A stretch of 28,734 bases of DNA, from NCBI GenBank assembly GCA_021296015.1, contig JAGWBG010000001.1, forward strand, positions 1 to 28,734. Direction: 5' to 3'. Position numbers and translations under genes: made by a program. This DNA comes from Dehalococcoidia bacterium (GTDB lineage Bacteria; Chloroflexota; Dehalococcoidia; Lucifugimonadales; JAGWBF01). Shown piece after piece: positions 1-5,306 of the stretch (positions within the stretch are counted from its first letter, which is position 1; the number at the start of each line of letters is the position of its first letter). Under the pieces are notes generated by a model that made no database searches, was not told where the DNA came from, and saw only the letters and a program-made list of their open reading frames with translations.

Positions 1-2
1 AC

Positions 3-215
3 CCCTTCCGCCTATTCTTCCATCACGTCGTGCCACTGATGGGCCAGATTATCGCCGGAGACAGAGCAGCCTACACCTACTTGCCCCAGTCGGTGGCCGG
101 GTTTCACTCCGCGGACGAGCTGGCCCGGTACTTCGAGGAGGTGGGGCTGGAGAACGTGGGCTACCAGCGAATGGGTTTGGGTGCCGTAGCAGTACACTGG
201 GGCACAAAGGCTTAA
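3..215 (+). CDS. menG: Demethylmenaquinone / ubiquinone methyltransferase, C-terminal end (partial)
   Basis: The frame is open from the left edge, so only the last 70 residues are visible. They match the C-terminal part of the UbiE/MenG class I SAM-dependent methyltransferases: a G-D-x-x-A-Y-x-Y-L-P-x-S segment followed by a phenylalanine, a helix, and the G-L-x-N-V-x-Y then G-x-x-A-V-H end strand typical of the family. This enzyme does the last C-methylation of menaquinone (or ubiquinone) from S-adenosylmethionine, in the cytoplasm near the membrane. The SAM-binding Rossmann half lies outside the window, so the family call rests on the tail alone. An 8-bp inverted repeat begins directly after its TAA stop. 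Menaquinone use would suit a Chloroflexota host, but that is inference. Confidence 0.72.
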   Translation, partial: PFRLFFHHVVPLMGQIIAGDRAAYTYLPQSVAGFHSADELARYFEEVGLENVGYQRMGLGAVAVHWGTKA

Positions 216-261
216 CTACCACTTGCCAGCAGCCGCTGAGAGCAATAAAATCCAGTGGTAG
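216..261. repeat. Inverted repeat directly after the MenG stop
   Basis: CTACCACT (216-223) and AGTGGTAG (254-261) are perfect 8-bp complements separated by 30 nt, starting on the base after the stop codon. There is no run of T after the right arm, so it is not a standard intrinsic terminator. It could be a processing or 3-prime stabilising hairpin, or chance. Confidence 0.3.
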
Positions 262-292
262 GCATTCCAGGTGAACGAAAAGGAGTGTAGTC

Positions 293-643
293 ATGCCCAT
301 ATTTGATCACAGGAATCATCCTCCTCTGGAGCCGGTGGATGGCAGGGAATCACGCCGGTTTGTGAACAAAGAGGCGGGCGCAGCCTCTCTTACAGTAGGG
401 GAATTGGTGATGCATCACGGCTCAGCGCTGCGGCTGCACACTCACCCCACTGATGAGGCCATAATACTAATGGAGGGCAATGTCCAGATGATTGTGGGCA
501 ACGAGTCCCACGACGCCGCCCCCGGAGATACCCTGCTGGCCCCACCTGGAACGCCCCACAAGTTGGTGAATGAGTCCGGCGACGATGCCCGGATGTACAC
601 CATATTCCCCACGGACAGCCCCACCACCGAGTACGTGGACTAG
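293..643 (+). CDS. Small single-domain cupin protein
   Basis: This is a 116-residue protein with one conserved cupin barrel. The first cupin motif is visible as H49-T-H51 with E55, followed by the glycine of L-M-E-G at 59-62. The second motif is G-D-T-L-L-A-P-P-G-T-P-H with H89. These four residues (two His, Glu, His) are the usual metal ligands, so a metal-binding cupin is likely. The start is supported by AAGGAG seven bases upstream of the ATG. Single-domain cupins of this kind range from sugar isomerases to dioxygenases and sensory proteins, and nothing in the sequence fixes the substrate. It stands alone between menG and the thioredoxin gene, with 77 bases upstream and a 285-base gap downstream. 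Confidence 0.75.
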   Translation: MPIFDHRNHPPLEPVDGRESRRFVNKEAGAASLTVGELVMHHGSALRLHTHPTDEAIILMEGNVQMIVGNESHDAAPGDTLLAPPGTPHKLVNESGDDARMYTIFPTDSPTTEYVD

Positions 644-928
644 ACGCAGCGTCGTAATATAAGTATGTAGGATGAAACTGGGGTATTGTCAGGGGTCCGA
701 TTTCAGAAGGGCGGGACGATTCCCTGTATTCCAGTAGTCGTTTTCCCCTGCTTGCCGCAGACCCTCCACTGTGACGGGCCGCATCCAGCTTGTGGCCTGT
801 ACTATGCCTTGAGGCACAAGGGTTGAGAACGCAACGGTAACATTCCGTTTTGCGTGGTTTGGTTGTGGACAGCACCAACTCCACCTGTTATTCTTAATAT
901 CTGGAGCCAAACATAATCAAGGGAATAT

Positions 929-1591
929 ATGGCAGTACCAATAAGCATCCTCCCTGGCAAATTTCGATGGCTGGCTTTGGCTTTGGGCCTGTCGGTGGCC
1001 GCTGCTCTGCTCATCAGTTGCGGCAGCGAAGCACCCGCTACCGACACGCCAATGCCTCGCCCAACCTCCACACCGGTTGACCTTGGCTCCTCTACGGAAA
1101 CTCAACAGCCCACAGCGGTGCCTGCGCCCACCTCACCACCTATCCAAACGTCGTTGGAGGTGGGGCACGAGGTGGGACAGAAGGCCCCGGATTTCATGCT
1201 GACCACAGTGGAGGGTGAGCAGGTTACCCTGGCCAGTCTCCAGGGCCGTCCAGTAGTCCTCTACTTCTACGCCACCTGGTGACCCGTCTGCCGTGCCTCG
1301 TTGAGGCAACTGAAGAACGTCCAACCTGAATACGCGGACCGCGTGGGCTTTCTTGCAGTGGACGTAGACCCTTCGGAGAGTGCCGAAAAGATCCTGTCTT
1401 ACAAAGAGGTCGAGGGATTCTCGTGGCCCATGACCACTGCTGATGCTGTCATGGTGAAAAGCTATAACGTCACTCGTCAAGCTGCCCATGTGACCCTCGA
1501 CTCCAACGGCATTGTCCTGTCAAGTGTCACCTACGGAAGCGAGACCGCAGAGGATTGGCGACAGCTTTTCGAAAGCCTGCTCGGCTCCTGA
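929..1591 (+). CDS. Predicted selenocysteine-containing TlpA/redoxin-like lipoprotein (in-frame TGA at 1280-1282)
   Basis: Read through the TGA, this is one 220-residue protein. Residues 1-31 form a lipoprotein signal peptide: a basic start, a hydrophobic stretch, then the lipobox L-I-S-C with lipidated Cys. A Pro/Thr/Ser-rich tether follows, and then a thioredoxin-fold domain from about residue 78: G-Q-K-A-P-D-F, then V-V-L-Y-F-Y-A-T-W-(TGA)-P-V-C. The TGA (codon 118) falls exactly on the first cysteine of the W-C-P-x-C redox motif, and the second cysteine (121) is kept. Downstream sequence continues the fold in the same frame (V-G-F-L-A-V-D-V-D; then V-T-L-D-S-N-G). The cis-proline normally before that last strand is not visible (A-A-H instead). 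A SECIS-like hairpin lies 11 nt after the TGA. The start has AAGGGA upstream. Likely role: thiol-disulfide exchange outside the membrane. The alternative is a nonsense mutation or base error, but it would have to hit exactly the catalytic Cys codon by one base (TGC or TGT to TGA). Confidence 0.8.
1294..1308 (+). promoter_or_regulatory. Putative bacterial SECIS hairpin of the thioredoxin-like gene
   Basis: TGCCTC (1294-1299) and GAGGCA (1303-1308) form a perfect 6-bp stem closed by the three-base loop GTT. The stem begins 11 nt after the TGA and the apical loop 17 nt after it. Known bacterial SECIS rules ask for an apical loop about 16-37 nt after the UGA with a G among its first two bases; both hold here. 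Such hairpins recruit SelB with selenocysteinyl-tRNA. The hairpin sits inside the coding sequence, as in other bacterial selenoprotein genes. Confidence 0.65.
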
Positions 1592-1656
1592 CCCCCACCA
1601 GTCTGTATGACTTCAGAATCGGTACGACGGACCAATCAAATGAAGGGATCACCCAA

Positions 1657-2085
1657 CTATCCCGCTACCTCCATCTCGTCCAGAATCTTGGGGGCTTCCG
1701 TCAGCGTCCTGTGTACCGGACACCGTCGGGAGATTATCAGTAACCTCTGGCGTTGCTCTTCAGTGAGGTCGCCTTTCACAACAATGTGACGGCGAATCAA
1801 GTCCAGCATCGTGTCGTCGTCTTCCTCGCACTCCTCACAGTCCCGTGCGTGCACTCGATCATAGCTCAGGTCTATGGTGACCCCATCCAGAGGCCAACCC
1901 TTTCTCCTTGCATAGAGGATAAGGGTCATAGCCGTTCAGGTGCCCAGGGCCGAGAGGAGAAGCTCGTAGGGGTTGGGGCCAAGCTCGTCGCCGTCGTAGT
2001 GGGAATCATCGGCAACGAAAGCGTGGCGGGTGGTGGTGACCAACTGCTGAAGATTGTTCAGGCTTTCGACTCTCACCGTATCCAT
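1657..2085 (-). CDS. Predicted selenocysteine-containing OsmC family protein (in-frame TGA at 1936-1938)
   Basis: Read through one TGA, the frame gives a 142-residue OsmC-family protein. The N-terminal half has the family pattern H-Y-D-G-D-E-L-G-P-N-P-Y-E-L-L-L-S-A-L-G-T-(TGA)-T-A-M-T, where the TGA (codon 50) takes the place of the first redox cysteine of the usual G-A-C-T-A-M-T motif. The second cysteine is present at 122 in R-R-C-P-V-H-R-T-L. OsmC and Ohr proteins use this Cys pair to reduce organic peroxides, so a selenol at the attacking position makes chemical sense. AAGGAG lies about eight bases before the ATG at 2085. A restart at the ATG at 1929 would lose the active site. The gene follows the SDR gene by 32 bases on the same strand and is convergent with the other TGA-containing gene. 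OsmC-like selenoproteins have been described from marine metagenomes. Confidence 0.8.
1897..1926 (-). promoter_or_regulatory. Possible SECIS hairpin of the OsmC gene
   Basis: On the minus strand the transcript after the UGA reads nine bases and then ACCCUU (1926-1921), A, UCCU (1919-1916), a seven-base loop CUAUGCA, AGGA (1908-1905), GA, AAGGGU (1902-1897). The outer 6-bp and inner 4-bp stems are perfect, separated by a small internal loop. The apical loop starts 20 nt after the UGA, inside the accepted range. It lacks a G in the first two loop positions, so it departs from the common bacterial consensus; a different fold may be the active one. Confidence 0.4.
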
Positions 2086-2117
2086 TGGAGACTCCTTATA
2101 GTATTGGTCTTATACGG

Positions 2118-2882
2118 CTATCCTATAACGAAACCAGCGTCCACAGGCATGACGTTCCCGGTCACGAATGAGGCCGCATCAGAACATAGCCACACCACAA
2201 CTTCAGCAACCTCCTCCGGCGTCCCCAGCCGTCCGACTGGCTCCATCGCACTGGCCTGCTCCTCACCCCTTGGGTTGTCCACATTGATGCGGGCAAACAT
2301 GGGGGTATGAATGAAGCCGGGGCACACGGCGTCGACACCAATACCCGGCCGAGCGTATTCCAGGGCGGCTGTCTTGGTCAACCCGGCCACCCCATGCTTT
2401 GTGGCGGCGTAGGCCGACGCGCCCCTCATGCCCACCAGGCCGGCAGCCGAAGAAGTGTTTACGATAGCTCCCCCGCCCTGCTTGAGCATCTGGGGAATCT
2501 CGTACCTCAAGCACAACCACACACCTTTGAGATTGACACTCATCAGTTGGCCCCAGGCATCATCAGGGTATTCGTGGGTGCGCAGCCCGACCGGGCCCTC
2601 TATGCCAGCGTTGTTGTGGGCGCAGTCCAGCCGTCCATAAGTTTCGACGGCCCTGTTGACCATCGCCTCAACATCGGCGGCCCTGGATACGTCAGCGTAA
2701 GCGAAGATGGCCTCTCCACCGGCATCATTTATCATGCTTACCGTGTCCTCGCCACCCTCGGCATTCACGTCGGCCACGACCACCCTGGCCCCTTCCCTGG
2801 CAAATATCAGGGCGGTGGCACGCCCCATTCCCGAACCTCCACCCGTCACCAGAGCAACCTTGGACTCCAGGCTTCCAGCCAT
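2118..2882 (-). CDS. Short-chain dehydrogenase/reductase (SDR), FabG-like
   Basis: This is a 254-residue classical SDR. The cofactor loop T-G-G-G-S-G-M-G is at 13-20, and Asp38 ends the second strand (V-V-V-A-D), which points to NAD(H) rather than NADP(H). N-N-A-G is at 90-93. The catalytic set is Asn117, Ser145, Tyr158 and Lys162 (Y-A-A-T-K). The C-terminal P-V-D-A-G-F signature of the family is present. The start has AGGAG and AGGTG upstream. It probably oxidises or reduces an alcohol or ketone in the cytoplasm; the substrate cannot be read from the sequence, and annotations such as glucose dehydrogenase or 3-oxoacyl-ACP reductase would be guesses. It lies 32 bases upstream of the OsmC gene on the same strand and may share its transcript. 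Confidence 0.88.
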   Translation of the reverse strand: MAGSLESKVALVTGGGSGMGRATALIFAREGARVVVADVNAEGGEDTVSMINDAGGEAIFAYADVSRAADVEAMVNRAVETYGRLDCAHNNAGIEGPVGLRTHEYPDDAWGQLMSVNLKGVWLCLRYEIPQMLKQGGGAIVNTSSAAGLVGMRGASAYAATKHGVAGLTKTAALEYARPGIGVDAVCPGFIHTPMFARINVDNPRGEEQASAMEPVGRLGTPEEVAEVVVWLCSDAASFVTGNVMPVDAGFVIG

Positions 2883-2971
2883 TTCTACACCTCTCCTACG
2901 CGATATATTTGCTCCGTCTTGTTGATTTACCTTTCCTAAGAGTGTGTTTCCAAAGATGCTTGACGCACATT

Positions 2972-3061
2972 GTCATTCCGAGGAGCGGAGCGACGAGGAA
3001 TTTAAAATCTCCGGCTTCAACAAAGCCACGGCTTTAGATTCCTCGCTGCGCTCGGAATGAC
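2972..3061. repeat. 90-bp REP/MITE-like inverted-repeat element
   Basis: The ends are an exact 11-bp inverted repeat, GTCATTCCGAG (2972-2982) and CTCGGAATGAC (3051-3061). The complementarity continues inward to GAGGAAT/ATTCCTC with a six-base length difference between arms. The centre can form its own small hairpin (GGCTT with AAGCC). There is no coding capacity. Elements with this GTCATTCCGAG core are scattered in many bacterial genomes and probably move with a transposase supplied elsewhere. Part of the right arm recurs exactly at 14383-14396. Confidence 0.75.
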
Positions 3062-3243
3062 GTGGGACCGAAATGTCAGCTGAGCCAAGCTAAGGACAAT
3101 GGATAAATGTCTAATGTGCATCAGGCATATTAGAGGAGAAGGCACTTTGGAAACACCTTCTAAGAATCTCGCTGACCGTGCTGGTGTTTTGGTCCGCCAA
3201 AGGCGGATGGCCTTGAATCTGGTCTCCGTTGAGTACCTTCTCA

Positions 3244-3278
3244 GATTCCACACTCCGATTCGCTCCGTTCGGAATGAC
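3244..3278. repeat. Decayed copy of the inverted-repeat element arm
   Basis: GATTCC, then TCGCTCCG, then TTCGGAATGAC follows the same order as the right arm of the element at 2972-3061, with several mismatches and an insertion. The left arm is not recognisable. It looks like an old remnant. Confidence 0.45.
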
Positions 3279-3340
3279 ATGGTGAGGGCGCTCTGTGTCG
3301 GATTAAGGGACATGGCCTTTTCGCCGCACCTTTTCGTCAG

Positions 3341-4954
3341 TCATGGCACTGAGTCTCCCTTCTCAACATGAGCGGAAGCCGGGTCTCCCCAGCCGCCTCC
3401 ACCTGGAGTGCGGATGCTCAGCACGTCTCCCGGCTCTACGTCCAGCACCTCTTTCCCCGAGAGCTTCACTTCTTCGTAACCGCTACGGAATAGCACGTTC
3501 TCTCCCCGCTCACCATGGTGTCCCCCGTGGAGTCCATAGGGGGCGAACCTGCGCCGCTCCGATAGAATGGTCACCCTGGCCCTCGTGAGGAACTCCACGT
3601 CTCGCACAAGGCCGTCTCCCCCGGAGAATTTACCAGCGCCCCCGGAGCCGTTGCGGAGAGCGTAACGCTGAAGGCGCATAGGGTAAACGAACTCCAGGGC
3701 CTCAATGGGGGTGTTCATGGTGTTAGTCATGTGGGTATGGATGCCCGAAACACCGTCTTTGGTGGGCCTGGCACCCATCCCACCGGCGATGGTCTCGTAG
3801 TAGACAAATGGCTTGTCCCGTGTGAGGTCATGGCCGCCAATTAGCAAGTTATTCATGCTGCCCTGACTCGCGGCGGGGATAAGCTCCGGCAGGGCCTGGG
3901 ACATGGCAGCCAGCAGTACGTCGGTGACACGCTGAGAGGTCTCCACGTTGCCCCCGGCCACTCCACGCTGAGGCTCCGGGTTAATCAGCGACGCATGGGG
4001 TGCAACGATGCTCACAGGCCGCAGGCAACCCTGGCTGGGAGGCACGTCCATGCCCACGATACAATGGACCATATACAAGACCGCTGAGACCGTCACCGCC
4101 AGGGGAGCGTTGATGCAGCCCGGCCGCTCAGGGGACGTGCCGGTGAAGTCCACCGCCATCTCATCACCGTCTACGATAATCGTTACGGCTATGGGCACAG
4201 GCTGGTCGGTGAGTCCGTCATCGTCCATATAGTCCATGTAGTGGTATGAGCCGTCGGGTATGCGGCTGATGGCAGCCCTGGTAAGCCGCTCCGAGTAGTC
4301 CAGAAGGGCTTCCATGTGCTCCAGGGTGGTCTCCAGATTGTACCGGGCGACTATCTCCTCCAGCCTTCTCTCTCCCACGCGGATGGATGCAAACTGGGCT
4401 GCCAGGTCTCCCTTGCGCTCGTCTGGCGTCCGGGAGTTGCGGCAGATGAGCTGCACCACTTCCTGGTTCAGTCTCCCGCTACGGGCCAGCTTCAGAGGAG
4501 GGATGATAGTACCCTCCTGGTAAAGCTCGGTAGACAGTGGGAGGGACCCGGGGGTCATACCCCCAACGTCGGCGTGATGTCCACGGTTAGAGATGAATCC
4601 TGCCAAGCGTCGCTGACCGTCTTCGGTAACGTAGACGGGTGCCACCAGGGTGATGTCGGGCAGGTGAGTGCCGCCCAGGTAGGGGTCGTTGAGTATCACG
4701 ACGTCGCCGGGTCTCAGGGAGCCTGTGAAGCTGTCAATAGCCGCCTTCACCGAGGCGGGCATGGCTCCCAGGTGGACGGGCACGTGTGCGGCTTGGGCTA
4801 CCATCTGGCCCTGGGGACTAAATAGGGCGCAGGCGAAGTCCCGCCTCTCCTTGATGTTGGGCGAGTAGGCGGTGCGCTGAAGGGCCACCCCCATCTCCTC
4901 ACTCACGGAGATGAACAGGTTCTTGAACACTTCCAGGCTTATGGGGTCAACCAT
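3341..4954 (-). CDS. hyuB: Hydantoinase B / oxoprolinase-type subunit
   Basis: This 537-residue protein has the full length and landmarks of the HyuB family: an N-terminal D-P-I-S-L-E-V-F-K-N, then the G-D-V-V-I-L-N-D-P-Y-x-G-G-T-H-L-P-D block around residues 83-100, S-N-R-G-H-H-A-D-V-G-G, a central A-G-G-N-V-E-T-S-Q-R, and the closing R-T-P-G-G-G-G-W-G-D-P. With HyuA it forms the ATP-dependent ring-opening enzymes (N-methylhydantoinase, 5-oxoprolinase) and the related acetone carboxylase subunits; which substrate is used here cannot be told. GAGGTGAT lies just upstream of the ATG. Its start overlaps the nucleotidyltransferase stop by eight bases, so translation of the two is probably coupled. 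Confidence 0.9.
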   Translation of the reverse strand: MVDPISLEVFKNLFISVSEEMGVALQRTAYSPNIKERRDFACALFSPQGQMVAQAAHVPVHLGAMPASVKAAIDSFTGSLRPGDVVILNDPYLGGTHLPDITLVAPVYVTEDGQRRLAGFISNRGHHADVGGMTPGSLPLSTELYQEGTIIPPLKLARSGRLNQEVVQLICRNSRTPDERKGDLAAQFASIRVGERRLEEIVARYNLETTLEHMEALLDYSERLTRAAISRIPDGSYHYMDYMDDDGLTDQPVPIAVTIIVDGDEMAVDFTGTSPERPGCINAPLAVTVSAVLYMVHCIVGMDVPPSQGCLRPVSIVAPHASLINPEPQRGVAGGNVETSQRVTDVLLAAMSQALPELIPAASQGSMNNLLIGGHDLTRDKPFVYYETIAGGMGARPTKDGVSGIHTHMTNTMNTPIEALEFVYPMRLQRYALRNGSGGAGKFSGGDGLVRDVEFLTRARVTILSERRRFAPYGLHGGHHGERGENVLFRSGYEEVKLSGKEVLDVEPGDVLSIRTPGGGGWGDPASAHVEKGDSVP

Positions 4955-5291
4955 CTATCACCTCTTCAGTCAACTCTATCCAGTAGGATGCTATCTCCTG
5001 CCAGATGAGGCTATCCCGGAGCTTCTGCTCCATCTCATCAGGGGTATAAGTCAGAATTTCAAAGGCCACAGTATAGGGGGCAAGGTTGCGCAGTCTTGCC
5101 ATGCGCTTCACCAACTCCCCGGTGAAATCAGGGGAGACCACCGCCATATCCACGTCGCTATCCTCTAGCCAGTCTCCCCGGGCGAAGCTGCCGTACAGGT
5201 AGACGCGGGCGACGGGATGGACCTCCTTCAATCGTCGAAGGAAGGAGCGTATGGCATCCTCGACTTTAAGGGGCAAGGAGTTGGCGAGCAT
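4947..5291 (-). CDS. Minimal nucleotidyltransferase (MNT-type) protein
   Basis: This 114-residue protein has the pol-beta superfamily nucleotidyltransferase core. G-S-F-A-R-G-D is at 34-40, followed by D-S-D-V-D with the metal-binding Asp46 and Asp48. The length suits a stand-alone MNT domain. Such proteins are most often paired with a HEPN partner in toxin-antitoxin systems, where they can modify the HEPN protein by adding nucleotides; no HEPN gene is visible on either side. It starts 15 bases after the HyuA stop and overlaps the HyuB start, so it is embedded in that transcript. Whether it acts on HyuA/HyuB, or simply sits there, is unknown. Confidence 0.8.
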   Translation of the reverse strand: MLANSLPLKVEDAIRSFLRRLKEVHPVARVYLYGSFARGDWLEDSDVDMAVVSPDFTGELVKRMARLRNLAPYTVAFEILTYTPDEMEQKLRDSLIWQEIASYWIELTEEVIDG

Positions 5292-5306
5292 GGGCTAATT
5301 ACTCCA

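Larger units (their letters stand above)
2883..3340. other. Gene-free stretch with repeat debris
   Basis: These 458 bases lie between the SDR start and the HyuB stop. I see no supportable gene. The stretch holds the 90-bp inverted-repeat element (2972-3061), a perfect small palindrome TCCGCC-AAA-GGCGGA (3193-3207), and a decayed copy of the element arm near 3244-3278. The open frames here on both strands run through the repeat and show no protein-like pattern. Confidence 0.7.

Noticed and set aside
644..928. Possible genes in the 285-base gap between the cupin and thioredoxin genes, including minus-strand frames
   Set aside because: The frames show no family pattern and no ribosome site, and overlap the real genes on the other strand. 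I see nothing supportable here.
1657..1929. A separate 90-residue minus-strand gene starting at the ATG at 1929
   Set aside because: It lacks the N-terminal half and the active site of the OsmC family; those are encoded in the same frame upstream with their own ribosome site, joined by the TGA.
929..2085. Reading TGA as a sense codon across the whole genome (codes 4 or 25)
   Set aside because: TGA ends several normal-length genes here (mtnA, rplR, the phosphomutase, the nucleotidyltransferase) and Trp is encoded by TGG, so only local recoding fits.
2307..2939. A 210-residue plus-strand frame opposite the SDR gene
   Set aside because: Antisense to a well-conserved SDR; no motifs of its own.
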